Shown: positions 8,428 to 17,081 of the stretch, one piece after another
Layout: each line of letters opens with the position of its first letter
Position numbering within the stretch: position 1 is the first letter of the stretch
Source of the DNA: Mangrovimicrobium sp033283325
GTDB lineage: Bacteria > Pseudomonadota > Gammaproteobacteria > Pseudomonadales > Halieaceae
Direction: 5' to 3'
NCBI GenBank assembly: GCA_033283325.1
Contig: JAWMQO010000005.1
Location: 248,001 to 312,000 of the forward strand
Length of the DNA: 64,000 bases
Program-made: the position numbers and the translations under genes
Notes under the pieces: model-generated
The model's database searches: none
What the model saw: the letters and a program-made list of their open reading frames with translations, nothing else
Told to the model about the DNA's origin: nothing

Positions 8428-8847
8428 ACGATGTACTCCTAATGAGAATTCACAAACCTAATGGGGTGTTCAGTCGGTACTGACTGGTTGCGCGCAATTA
8501 TAACCGCCGGCAATACCAGTTTGCGTTACCGTTTGTTAATTAAGCTGGGAAATATGGTAACAATTTCTCACAAACAGGGGGTGATGGTAACCCGGCATCC
8601 CCTGCAGGCGCCTTGTGAGTCACTGGCGACGCCTGATGACAGCTGGTGCTTTCCCGAGGCGGGAGAAATTATAAGTCGGCGGGAAGCGAAAAAATGTCAC
8701 CCGCGAGGGCTGACTTGGGAGATTGGGTAACGGTTCACAGAACAGTGATCCTGTGTCGCCCCAAATCAACCCCAAGGCATTGATATTTCAGGAAAAACTG
8801 GGTGGCCGGAAATAAATTAAGAATGTTTAATTCGGGTGCGTCCCGGC
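8428..8847. other. Intergenic region, AT-richer, with promoter of the small exported protein
   Basis: About 420 bases without a convincing gene. It is less GC-rich than its surroundings. On the minus strand it carries TATAAT at 8497-8502 and, 11 bases downstream in the leader, the dyad CAGTCGGTACTGACTG (8471-8486). One open frame of about 89 codons on the plus strand lacks a ribosome site and family resemblance, so I do not call it. Confidence 0.5.
8471..8502 (-). promoter_or_regulatory. -10 element and leader dyad upstream of the small exported protein
   Basis: A perfect TATAAT (8497-8502, minus strand) lies 69 bases before the start at 8427. No good -35 is seen at the right distance. The 16-base dyad CAGTCGGTACTGACTG begins just past the expected transcription start and could be an operator or a small leader hairpin. 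Confidence 0.4.
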
Positions 8848-9075
8848 TCAGCCGATGCCGAACCAGATCAGTACCCAGCCGAGTACCGCGACCACGATGG
8901 CATCGCCGGCCTTGTCGAGGCGCGCCAGGCTGTAAAGATAGGACAGCGGGGGGAGAAACAGTGTGCACAGGCCCCAGGAGTAGTCCTCTTTCCACGAGGC
9001 GATCATCAGCAGAATCCAGCTCACCGCCAGGGTGGCTACACCAAAGGTCAACAGTGCCGCGGAACTCGCGTCCAT
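8848..9075 (-). CDS. Small two-helix membrane protein, unknown function
   Basis: 75 residues with a very good ribosome site (GGAGGAATT before the ATG at 9075). Two hydrophobic segments (about residues 5-27 and 52-73) flank a short loop containing SWKEDYSWG and a Pro-Leu-rich patch, suggesting a hairpin in the inner membrane. No catalytic motif is seen and I do not recognise a family. It faces the divergent acyltransferase gene across about 110 bases, so the two may share a regulatory region. Confidence 0.75.
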   Translation of the reverse strand: MDASSAALLTFGVATLAVSWILLMIASWKEDYSWGLCTLFLPPLSYLYSLARLDKAGDAIVVAVLGWVLIWFGIG

Positions 9076-9185
9076 AATTCCTCCGAAAGGGGTGGTGTGT
9101 ACATAAAAGGCCGGCGCAGATTAGCAGAAAGCTGCGGCCAAGTCAGCGCCCGCAAGGCTTAAGCTGCATTGGTCGGCCTTGGCTG

Positions 9186-10391
9186 ATGACTCCACCGGTG
9201 AATTTGGGTAAGGTTTCCGCGACCAGCTTCGAGGAAACCCCCTTGTCAGACCCCTATGCCGACATCCGGCCTTATCGCGACGATGAGGTAAGTGAAGTTC
9301 TGTCCCGCCTGCTGGGGGACCGGGAGTTTACCAGCGTACTGGCCAGGCTGCGGCTGGGCGGTCTCGCCGGCGTCTCCCTGCCGCTGGCGCGCTTCCTGGT
9401 CCGCCGGGGGCTGAAGCGGGAGCTGCGAGGAGTCACGGACGTGCAAAGCCTGCAGCAGGTGATCAAGGTCTACATGGACCGGATGATCGAGGGCAGTTGC
9501 AGCGACTTCACGGTGGCCGGCCTGGAAGGGCTGGACCCCGAGCGCCCCTACCTCTTCGTCAGCAACCACCGGGACATCGCCATGGACCCGGCCTTCACCA
9601 ACTACGCCCTGCACGCCAACGGGCATGGTACCGTGCGCATCGCCATCGGCGACAACCTGCTGACCAAACCCTGGGTGTCCGACCTGATGCGCCTGAACAA
9701 GAGTTTTATCGTCAAGCGCTCCGTCGGCGGTGGCCGCGAACTGCTGATGGCGTCCAGGCATCTTTCTTCTTATATACGCCACTCGCTACAGGAAGAGCGG
9801 GAGTCGGTGTGGATCGCCCAGCGCGAGGGGCGGGCCAAGGACGGGCTGGACAAGACCGAGCCCGCGGTGATCAAGATGCTGTGCATGAGCCGGGACAAGG
9901 CGAACGAGGAATTCGGCGAGCACGTGGCGGGGCTCGGCATCGTCCCGGTTTCCATTTCCTACGAACTCGATCCCAACGATGAACGCAAGGCCAACGAGTT
10001 GCATGCCCTCGCCAGCAGTGGGCATTACGAGAAGGGGGAGCAGGAAGATGTCGCCTCGATTGGCCTCGGGATCACCGGGGAAAAGGGACGGGTGCACGTC
10101 ACCTTCGGCACGCCCATTGGAGCCGGCTTCGCCAACGCCGACGAGGTGGCCGAGGAGATCGACCGCCAGGTGATCGCCAATTACTGCCTGCACCCGACCA
10201 ATCTCTACGCCTACGACCGTCTCTACGGTGAGCATGCGCCGCGGCCGGACAATCTCTACCTCGAACCGGGTGACCTCAGCCGCGAGGAGTTCGATGCGCG
10301 TATCGACGCCATGCCTGAAGCGCACCGCCCCTTCGCCCTGGCGATCTACGCCAACGCGGTCATGAGCAAGATGGATCGGCTCGCCGACTGA
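9186..10391 (+). CDS. PlsC/GPAT-like glycerolipid acyltransferase
   Basis: 401 residues if the ATG at 9186 is used. A TTG at 9243 with GAGGA 7 bases before it would give 382 residues starting just before DPYADIRPY and may be the true start. The acyltransferase signature is NHRDIAMDP (about residue 127 onward), followed by IGDNLLTKPW, FIVKRS and AQREGRAKDG, the counterparts of the four acyltransferase blocks. The catalytic histidine-aspartate spacing in this subfamily is one residue longer than classic HX4D. It most likely acylates a lysophospholipid or glycerol-phosphate at the membrane; the substrate is not shown. The next gene, dinG, starts four bases after its stop. Confidence 0.8.
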   Translation: MTPPVNLGKVSATSFEETPLSDPYADIRPYRDDEVSEVLSRLLGDREFTSVLARLRLGGLAGVSLPLARFLVRRGLKRELRGVTDVQSLQQVIKVYMDRMIEGSCSDFTVAGLEGLDPERPYLFVSNHRDIAMDPAFTNYALHANGHGTVRIAIGDNLLTKPWVSDLMRLNKSFIVKRSVGGGRELLMASRHLSSYIRHSLQEERESVWIAQREGRAKDGLDKTEPAVIKMLCMSRDKANEEFGEHVAGLGIVPVSISYELDPNDERKANELHALASSGHYEKGEQEDVASIGLGITGEKGRVHVTFGTPIGAGFANADEVAEEIDRQVIANYCLHPTNLYAYDRLYGEHAPRPDNLYLEPGDLSREEFDARIDAMPEAHRPFALAIYANAVMSKMDRLAD

Positions 10392-10395
10392 GACC

Positions 10396-12522
10396 TTGCT
10401 GAGCGACGAACTCAAGGACACCATCCGCGGCGCCTACGCTTCCCTGATGGAGCGCAAGCAACTTACGCCCCGCTGGGGCCAGCGGCAGATGATCGCGGAG
10501 ATCGCCAATACCCTGGCGCGTATTCCGGCATCCGGCGATCCTGACCCGGAGAACCCCGCCGTGTGCGTGATCGAGGCGGGCACCGGTACCGGCAAGACCA
10601 TCGCCTACGCCGTCGCCGCCATTCCCATGGCCCAGGCTCTGGGCAAGCGCCTGGTGGTCGCCACCGCCACGGTGGCGCTGCAGGAACAGTTCATCAATCG
10701 CGACCTGCCGGACATCCGCACCCACAGCGACCTGCATTTCGACGCGGCGTTGGCCAAGGGGCGGCGGCGCTATGTCTGTCTTTCGCGCCTCGACCGGCTG
10801 GTCATGGCCCAGGAGGGGGAGAGCGGGATGCTGCCCCTTTACCCGGATGAAATCGCCGCCGCCACGCCCGCCGAGGCCGCGCCAGTCTATACCGCCATGC
10901 TGGACGCCCTTGGCCGCGGCGAGTGGGACGGCGACCGCGACGAGTGGCCGGACAACCTCGCCGAAGCGGTCTGGTACCCACTGACCACTGACCACAGCCA
11001 GTGCTCGGGCCGCCGCTGCCCGAATATCGGCCAGTGCAGCTTCTACCGGGCCCGGGAGAACCTGCAGGGCGCGGACGTGGTCGTGACCAACCACGACCTG
11101 GTGCTCGCGGACCTCGCGCTGGGAGGCGGCGCCATCCTGCCGCCGCCGGAGGACAGCATCTACGTTTTCGACGAGGGGCACCACCTGGCGGACAAGGCCC
11201 TCTCCCATTTCTCCAGTTTCTGCCGCCTGCATTCCACCGCCGCCTGGCTCGAGGACGCGCGCAAGGCCCTGGGTCAGGGCAGTGCGCTGCTGACCTCGCT
11301 GGACCTGTCCGCCAGCCTCCTGCAGCAATTGCAGGACGACATGGAGGCGGCGGTAGCCGAGCTGCAGTTCAGTGAGCAGTACGTTGCGGGGCTGTTCGAG
11401 GGGGAGGACACAGACGCGGATGAGCCGCGCCTGCGCTTCCCCCACGGCGAGGTTCCGGAAGAGCTGCGCGGGATTGCCGCCGGGCTGGAAGCCCGCTTCG
11501 CCAAACTGGCCAGCGGCCTGGCCCGGGCCGAGGCGCGCCTGGAAGATGCCCTGGAAGACGAGCACGCCGGGGGTGACAAGGACGAGATCGAAACCTGGCA
11601 CCTCAATCTTGGCGGTATGCTGGGCCGGGCAGAGAGCGCGCTGGCCCTATGGGAAAGTTATGCCGCGCCGGCCAGCGAGGACCGCAGCGAGCCGCCCATC
11701 GCCCGCTGGATCACCATGCTCAACAGCGCCGGGCAGTTTGGATTCGAGTTGCGTAGCAGTCCGGTGCTGGCCGCGGAAATCCTGCAACCGCACTTGTGGC
11801 AACGCGCGGCGGGCGTGATCGTCACCTCGGCGACCATTACCGCGCTCAACTCCTTCGAGCGTTTTCGCCTGCATTCCGGCGCGCCGGCCGCTGGCGTCTA
11901 CAAGCAGGTCGCCAGCCCCTTCGACTATGGCGGCGCGGTATTCGCGGTGCCGCCGATGGACTGTGATCCGGGGGATGCCCGGGCGCACACCGCCGCGCTG
12001 ATCTCCCTGCTGCCCGAACTGCTCGATCCGCACGAAGGTTGCCTGGTGCTGTTCTCTTCTCGCCGCCAGATGCTCGATGTCTACGAGGGCGTAAGCCCGG
12101 CGATGGGCGAGCGCCTGCTGGTGCAGGGGGATTACAGCAAGCAGGAAACCCTGCGCCGCCACCGCGAGCGTATCGACGGCGGCGAGGGCAGCGTGATTTT
12201 CGGGCTCGCCAGCTTCGCCGAGGGTGTCGATCTTCCCGGGGATTATTGCCGCCACGTGGTCATAGCGAAGATTCCCTTTGCCGTGCCGGACAGCCCCCTG
12301 GAGGCCTCCCTCAGTGAATGGATCGAGGCGCGCGGCGGCAACTCCTTCATGGAGATCAGCGTGCCCGACGCGGCAATTCGCCTGGTGCAGGCCGCGGGAC
12401 GGCTGCTGCGCACGGAAACCGACACCGGCCGGGTAACCCTGCTGGACCGGCGGGTGCTCACCAAGCGCTACGGTCGCGCCATCCTCGATTCGCTGCCGCC
12501 CTTTCGTCGTGAGCTGGGCTGA
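10396..12522 (+). CDS. dinG: ATP-dependent DNA helicase DinG
   Basis: 708 residues (E. coli DinG has 716). It is an XPD-like superfamily 2, 5'-3' helicase that unwinds D-loops and R-loops. Visible motifs are Walker A EAGTGTGKT, the iron-sulfur cysteines C (YVCLSRL) and CSGRRCPNIGQC, the DEGH box VFDEGHHLADK, SATIT and the C-terminal motif VI region LVQAAGRLLRTETDTG. The start is TTG, four bases after the acyltransferase stop and with no clear ribosome site, so translation is probably coupled to the gene before it. No LexA box is evident at the operon start. Iron-sulfur dependence makes it sensitive to iron supply and oxidation. Confidence 0.94.
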   Translation: MLSDELKDTIRGAYASLMERKQLTPRWGQRQMIAEIANTLARIPASGDPDPENPAVCVIEAGTGTGKTIAYAVAAIPMAQALGKRLVVATATVALQEQFINRDLPDIRTHSDLHFDAALAKGRRRYVCLSRLDRLVMAQEGESGMLPLYPDEIAAATPAEAAPVYTAMLDALGRGEWDGDRDEWPDNLAEAVWYPLTTDHSQCSGRRCPNIGQCSFYRARENLQGADVVVTNHDLVLADLALGGGAILPPPEDSIYVFDEGHHLADKALSHFSSFCRLHSTAAWLEDARKALGQGSALLTSLDLSASLLQQLQDDMEAAVAELQFSEQYVAGLFEGEDTDADEPRLRFPHGEVPEELRGIAAGLEARFAKLASGLARAEARLEDALEDEHAGGDKDEIETWHLNLGGMLGRAESALALWESYAAPASEDRSEPPIARWITMLNSAGQFGFELRSSPVLAAEILQPHLWQRAAGVIVTSATITALNSFERFRLHSGAPAAGVYKQVASPFDYGGAVFAVPPMDCDPGDARAHTAALISLLPELLDPHEGCLVLFSSRRQMLDVYEGVSPAMGERLLVQGDYSKQETLRRHRERIDGGEGSVIFGLASFAEGVDLPGDYCRHVVIAKIPFAVPDSPLEASLSEWIEARGGNSFMEISVPDAAIRLVQAAGRLLRTETDTGRVTLLDRRVLTKRYGRAILDSLPPFRRELG

Positions 12523-12601
12523 GTGATATATCCATGCCAGGCCGGGCTGGGCTGCCGGGTACGAGTTTGGTCCGGTTGCGAACTGCCTTGAGGCCCGCTC
12601 C

Positions 12602-13339
12602 TTATTCGAAGCTGTAGCCCAGCAGGGCGGCATCCTGGCCCATGCAGCGGGCCACGATCTCGACCCCCACGCTGCTATAGGCTGGGCGGTAGTCCTCCCG
12701 CTGCCCCGTACTGCGGTTGACCCAGGTATTGAAGGCCGGGCCGCCGAAGCCGGCGCGCGATTGCACCTTGGCCATGTCTTCCGCGATGTTTTCCACCTTC
12801 CCGATAAAGTCCACCAGACACGCCTCGCCGTTGCGGTAGATCCAGTCCACCTGCCTGCCGAGGTAGGGCAGACCTTCGGCCTCCTGCCATTGGAGAAAAT
12901 CCTCGAAGGACATGGACAGCGCAGCTTCGTGGGCGGGATGACGCGGCCGGGAACGCATATAGCGGTAGGCCGAGAGGCAGCGATCCCAGGGATTGCGAAC
13001 GAAGGCGAAGCTGAACAGTTCGCCGTAGTCGCGTTCGCCCAGTGCCTCCTGCAATTGCGTGGCGCGCAGGTGGGCGGCGGTGTACAGGCCTTCGCGCTTG
13101 CAGTACTCCCAGAGGCGCTGGTCTACCGGGCCGAGGTCGAAGGGAATCCGCGGCAGGTGCCGCAGCAGTGGCCTGCCCGCCAGTGAGGCGTTCCAGTTTT
13201 GTATTTGAAAGCTGGTATCGAGGCAGCGCCGCTCATTCGCGCTGAAACTGTGCTGGAGCAGGTGGCCCTTGATACTCTTGCCTGCCGCCTTGGGTACGTG
13301 GACGAAGAGGTAGCGGTAACTGTGGTTGAGGATCGTCAC
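12602..13339 (-). CDS. Sulfotransferase family 2 protein
   Basis: 245 residues from a GTG at 13339; a TTG 36 bases upstream would add 12 residues, and neither start has a good ribosome site. The PAPS-binding loop is HVPKAAGKSI and the 3'-phosphate block is AFVRNPWDRCLSAYRYM, both diagnostic of the Sulfotransfer_2 family of carbohydrate sulfotransferases. The enzyme would move sulfate from PAPS to a glycan or small hydroxyl acceptor, which is unknown. It has no signal or membrane segment. It lies downstream of the DUF885 gene on the same strand with a 130-base gap and converges with dinG. Confidence 0.8.
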   Translation of the reverse strand: MTILNHSYRYLFVHVPKAAGKSIKGHLLQHSFSANERRCLDTSFQIQNWNASLAGRPLLRHLPRIPFDLGPVDQRLWEYCKREGLYTAAHLRATQLQEALGERDYGELFSFAFVRNPWDRCLSAYRYMRSRPRHPAHEAALSMSFEDFLQWQEAEGLPYLGRQVDWIYRNGEACLVDFIGKVENIAEDMAKVQSRAGFGGPAFNTWVNRSTGQREDYRPAYSSVGVEIVARCMGQDAALLGYSFE

Positions 13340-13469
13340 TGCACAGGTCTTTGCGGCACGGGTAAGGGGATGCAATCGGGGCGCCTGGTAAATCCCCGGG
13401 AGTTTTCGGGTTCAAGAGCGCTCGCGCGGCAGTGTACATCAATTCGCCCAATCAACTGAATAAGCGCCT

Positions 13470-15305
13470 TCAGTCCAGGCTTGCCCGTTTGGAGCCTGCG
13501 CTGCGCGATTCAATCCAAGACTCTATAGCGCGCTCGAGTATCGGCAGCGGCACTGCACCACCTCCGAGAACAGCATCGTGGAAGCCGCGGATGTCGAATT
13601 GTTCACCCAGGCGGGACTCGGCGAGAGCGCGCAACTCCTGAATCTTCAGCATGCCGGCTTTGTATGAGACGGCCTGCCCCGGGGCGACAAGGTAGCGGCG
13701 GATCTCCGACCTGACCGCCGCTTCCGGAATCGCGGAATTTTCCAGCATGTAGTTCACAGCCTGCTCCTCGCTCCAGCCTTTGGCGTGGAGACCGCTATCG
13801 ACCACCAGGCGGATGGCGCGCCAGATTTCCGCCACCAAACGGCCGAAATCATTGTAGGGGTCCTGAAACCCGCCCATCTCCCGGGCGAGCAACTCCGCAT
13901 AGAGGGCCCAGCCTTCGGTGTAGGCCGAGTAGGAAACCTTGGTGCGGAACTTGGGGACATCGGTGAGCGTACTGGCGATGGAAATCTGCATGTGGTGACC
14001 GGGGCTGCCCTCGTGGTAGGCCGTGGTTTCCAGGTCGGTCGTGTTGTAAGCGCTCATATCCGACAGGTGCACATAGTAGACGCCGGGGCGCGAACCATCC
14101 GCCGTACCCCGCTGGTAGAACTGTGCAGCGCCATCCTGCTCACGGTAGGCTTCTACCCGCTTGACGACCAGGGGTGTCTTTGGAAGAAGGCCAAAATATT
14201 CAGGCAGGCGGGTATTCATAGCAGCCAGTAACTCGCGGGTGTGGGCCAGGTAGGCCTCGCGACCGGCGTCGGTATCAGGGTAGTAGAAGCGTTCGTCTTC
14301 CCGGACAAACTGGAACAGATCCTGGAGGCTACCTTCGAAGCCGATTTCCTCCCTGATTTTCTCCATCTCCGCGTGGATGCGAGCGACCTCATCGAGGCCA
14401 AGTTGGTGTACTTCGTCGGGGCTCATGTCCGAGTGGGTGTAGTAGCGCAGGCGTTCCCGGTAGTAACTGGCGCCGTCGGGGAGGCTGGAAGCGCCGAGAG
14501 CCTCCTCGGAGGTATTTTTGATGTCTGCTTCGTGCCAGGCGATAAGTCGCTGGTAGGCGGGCAGCATTCTGCTCTCCAGCATCTGCTGTAACTGTGCCTC
14601 CAGCGCAGTGGCTTCGGCCTGGTCGATCAGGCCTTTTGTGTGAAGCGATTCGATCTTCGTTCTGCCATCGCGCCAGACCGCGGATTCACCGCCGTCTTCC
14701 TCGAAGGGAAAGCCGCTGATGATTTCGCGGGATTCCTTCAGTACATACTGGTAGGCGAATCGCGGTGGACGAATGCCCATTTCCGCGGCCTTTTGTACCG
14801 TTGCAAGCGACTGGTCCAGGGCCCGTGAAAAGCCCGCGACGCGCTGGATATAGGCGAGCATATCGGCCCGGGTGTCGACCGCGTGGTAATTGAGCAGGAA
14901 CTGTATCGGGTAGGATTGGAGACCATGAAACTGGGAGAAAATATAGGCGTGGTAAAGGAAGGGGCGCTGGGCGCTCCCACTGGCCGCGCGAAACTTCCAG
15001 AAGTCATAGGAAATCTTTCCCTGGGCTGTGAGCTTGTCGTAGTCAAACTGCCGGGCCATATCCCGGGCGCTGCCCTCGAGCCAGTCCAGCCATTCGATCT
15101 GCGCCGCGACGCTCATGTCGTCAACGCGGTCGTACTGTTCCTTGCGCCCGTAGATCGCCAGTGTCAGTGGGCTGCGCTGCAATTCGCTTTCGTATTGTGC
15201 ATCCAGCCATTGGGTAAGCCTGTCGGTTTCGGTTTCTGCCAGGCTGCACACGCTGATGGTGGCCAGCACAGCTGCGAGAAGTATTCGAATGATGCGCATG
15301 CTCAT
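13470..15305 (-). CDS. DUF885 family exported protein, probable zinc-dependent hydrolase/peptidase
   Basis: 611 residues with an N-terminal signal peptide (about 1-23, ending CSLA). The family hallmark HEGSPGHHMQ, an HExxH-like variant, is followed by EGWALYAELLAREMG about 30 residues later; these supply the probable metal ligands and catalytic glutamate. DUF885 proteins are thought to be metallopeptidases, but few have been characterised. The mature part is almost all alpha-helical by composition and should be periplasmic. Two ATG codons (15305 and 15299) are equally possible starts. The gene is not obviously in an operon; the sulfotransferase gene follows. Confidence 0.85.
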   Translation of the reverse strand: MSMRIIRILLAAVLATISVCSLAETETDRLTQWLDAQYESELQRSPLTLAIYGRKEQYDRVDDMSVAAQIEWLDWLEGSARDMARQFDYDKLTAQGKISYDFWKFRAASGSAQRPFLYHAYIFSQFHGLQSYPIQFLLNYHAVDTRADMLAYIQRVAGFSRALDQSLATVQKAAEMGIRPPRFAYQYVLKESREIISGFPFEEDGGESAVWRDGRTKIESLHTKGLIDQAEATALEAQLQQMLESRMLPAYQRLIAWHEADIKNTSEEALGASSLPDGASYYRERLRYYTHSDMSPDEVHQLGLDEVARIHAEMEKIREEIGFEGSLQDLFQFVREDERFYYPDTDAGREAYLAHTRELLAAMNTRLPEYFGLLPKTPLVVKRVEAYREQDGAAQFYQRGTADGSRPGVYYVHLSDMSAYNTTDLETTAYHEGSPGHHMQISIASTLTDVPKFRTKVSYSAYTEGWALYAELLAREMGGFQDPYNDFGRLVAEIWRAIRLVVDSGLHAKGWSEEQAVNYMLENSAIPEAAVRSEIRRYLVAPGQAVSYKAGMLKIQELRALAESRLGEQFDIRGFHDAVLGGGAVPLPILERAIESWIESRSAGSKRASLD

Positions 15306-15506
15306 ATTCTTGCCGTGGTAGTCTTTGCTATTGTAACGCGCATAATGCGCTGGATTCGATTTTAGCCCCGCTTACATCCGCTTACCTCTTGCCTGAAACG
15401 TGACCGCGGGGCGGGCTCGCTGTACCTTTAGTGGCAGGCTGTTTCGGTCTTGTCTATTGGCGCAAGGGGAGGTGCTTCAAATCAACATGCTCCGGGGGGA
15501 TGTAAA

Positions 15507-15890
15507 GTGATACACAAAGGAAGCTGCCATTGCCAGGCAGTGACATTCGAAATCGAGGCGCCTGAAGTCATCGAGGCGGATTACTGCAACTGCTCCATTT
15601 GCAAAAAATCAGGCTATCTCCACCTGATTATTCCCCTGAGCAGGTTCAGGGTGACTGGCGGTATGGATATGCTGACGACATACTCCTTCAACACCGGGGT
15701 TGCGAAGCATACCTTCTGCAAAGTGTGTGGGGTCAAACCCTTCTATACGCCACGTTCAAACCCGGACGGCATCGACATCAATGTCCACTGTCTCGATGCC
15801 GATGGCCTGGAAGTGAATATCACTGAATTCGATGGCCGGAACTGGGAGAAAAATGCGCACACGCTCGCGCACAAGAGCGTGGAAAACTGA
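15507..15890 (+). CDS. GFA (glutathione-dependent formaldehyde-activating-like) family zinc protein
   Basis: 128 residues from the GTG at 15507, preceded by a GGGGGGAT stretch; an upstream ATG adds 19 non-conserved residues. The pattern KGSCHCQAV, then CNCSICKKSG, then FCKVCGVKPF gives the two zinc sites of the Mss4-like GFA fold. The family is named after a glutathione-formaldehyde enzyme, but most members have no proven reaction, so a role in formaldehyde handling is only possible. It is followed 18 bases later by a membrane-anchored unknown on the same strand, so the two may be co-transcribed. Confidence 0.85.
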   Translation: MIHKGSCHCQAVTFEIEAPEVIEADYCNCSICKKSGYLHLIIPLSRFRVTGGMDMLTTYSFNTGVAKHTFCKVCGVKPFYTPRSNPDGIDINVHCLDADGLEVNITEFDGRNWEKNAHTLAHKSVEN

Positions 15891-15908
15891 CAGGGCATTG
15901 AAGCTTGT

Positions 15909-16664
15909 ATGAAGCGATCAATTACCGACTTTTCGTTTGAAGCGCTGGCAATCATTTTCAGTATTCTTGTTGCATTTGCCATCGATTCGGCCTGGGATCG
16001 TCACCAGGAGCGGCAGGAAGTCGATGCTGCGTTGGAGGCACTCTACGCGGACTTCTCTGCGACCGCAGCGGGACTTGAAGTTTCAATTGAGCAAATCAGG
16101 TCGGATATCGCAGACTACCTGGACATCCTCTCACTCCCTCTGGAAGACCTGGAGCGCCGCGACCCACGCGAACTCACCCAGCTGGTGCAGCGCTCCGTGG
16201 TAGTCAGCACCTTCCTGCCGCCTACGGTATCGCTCGACACCCTTGTCGCTTCCGGCCGCCTTAACATTATCGACGATCTCGGCCTGAGAAACGCGCTCGT
16301 GGCCTACCGTAGCAGCGTGGAGAGCCTGAACCGGACCCAGGCATGGATACTGGAGTTTTCCAATACCCAATACATCCCCTACCTGCGCACGAAAGTGCCG
16401 ATGACCACCTTCGGCTGGAATGGCCCGGTCGAGACAGTCGAGGAGCAGTTGGTGGGCCCCAACCTTTCCGAGGACGAATTGCGCCACTACCTTGGAGAGC
16501 TGTTCGGCGACATGCAGTTTCTCAACCTCGTCCAGAATCGCCTGATGGGTGCCCGGCTCACCGATCTCAAACTCCGTCTGCTGGTACAGGATGTCGGCCG
16601 GGTCTGTGACAAGTTAGGGCATGGCGACTGTTACAACACCCTCGAGCAGGGTCCAAAAGGCTGA
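15909..16664 (+). CDS. Membrane-anchored protein of unknown function
   Basis: 251 residues. Residues 7-26 (FEALAIIFSILVAFAIDSAW) form one membrane helix near the N-terminus; the rest is mainly helical and charged, with the early part (HQERQEVDAALEALYADF) able to form a coiled coil. Two cysteines near the C-terminus (VCDKLGHGDCYN) may form a disulfide. I do not recognise a defined family; similar-looking proteins are usually hypothetical. It lies 18 bases after the GFA gene. The ribosome site is weak, consistent with coupling. The topology (short N-terminus inside, bulk outside) is inferred. Confidence 0.7.
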   Translation: MKRSITDFSFEALAIIFSILVAFAIDSAWDRHQERQEVDAALEALYADFSATAAGLEVSIEQIRSDIADYLDILSLPLEDLERRDPRELTQLVQRSVVVSTFLPPTVSLDTLVASGRLNIIDDLGLRNALVAYRSSVESLNRTQAWILEFSNTQYIPYLRTKVPMTTFGWNGPVETVEEQLVGPNLSEDELRHYLGELFGDMQFLNLVQNRLMGARLTDLKLRLLVQDVGRVCDKLGHGDCYNTLEQGPKG

Positions 16665-17081
16665 GCCAACGTCAGTCAATCGGGTCAGGGAGCCTGGAGA
16701 GGATATGCAAGATGCTGGAGCGCCTCAGAGCCCGGTGACCATGCCGCGGGTGGAGGGAGTCGCGTAACATAATTAACAATGGTTGGTTTGCAAGTTTTAT
16801 CCTCAATGGTTTCCACAAAAAACGCAGGCAATATTAATAGGATACGTTGATAAATAGTCAGTGGTCTGGCTGGCGAAGCACACGGAGGCTTTCTGCTTCC
16901 TGTTAATGTCAACGAGCCAGATAGACAAACGAAGTTCGATCAGGAAGGCCGCTTTCGCCTGGGAGCGGCCTTTCATCGCATACCGAATTCGAAGGAAACA
17001 TACGGCCGAAACGTGGCGCAAGGTCTGTCTCCGGGATATATTCAAATCCGTGTGTATAACTGATCAGAAGGATCGGAAATT
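16665..17081. other. Lower-GC intergenic region with one GC-rich hairpin
   Basis: About 417 bases with no convincing gene. Base composition is visibly more AT-rich than the flanks. A hairpin AAGGCCGCT/AGCGGCCTT (16945-16953 and 16964-16972) is followed by only three T residues, so it may be a weak terminator or leader structure for the CTERM-like gene. Two open frames of about 75 codons on opposite strands lack ribosome sites and family resemblance. Confidence 0.45.

Noticed and set aside
8461..8730. 89-codon frame in the gap after the small exported protein
   Set aside because: No ribosome site, no conservation cue, and it runs through the promoter region of the opposite gene.
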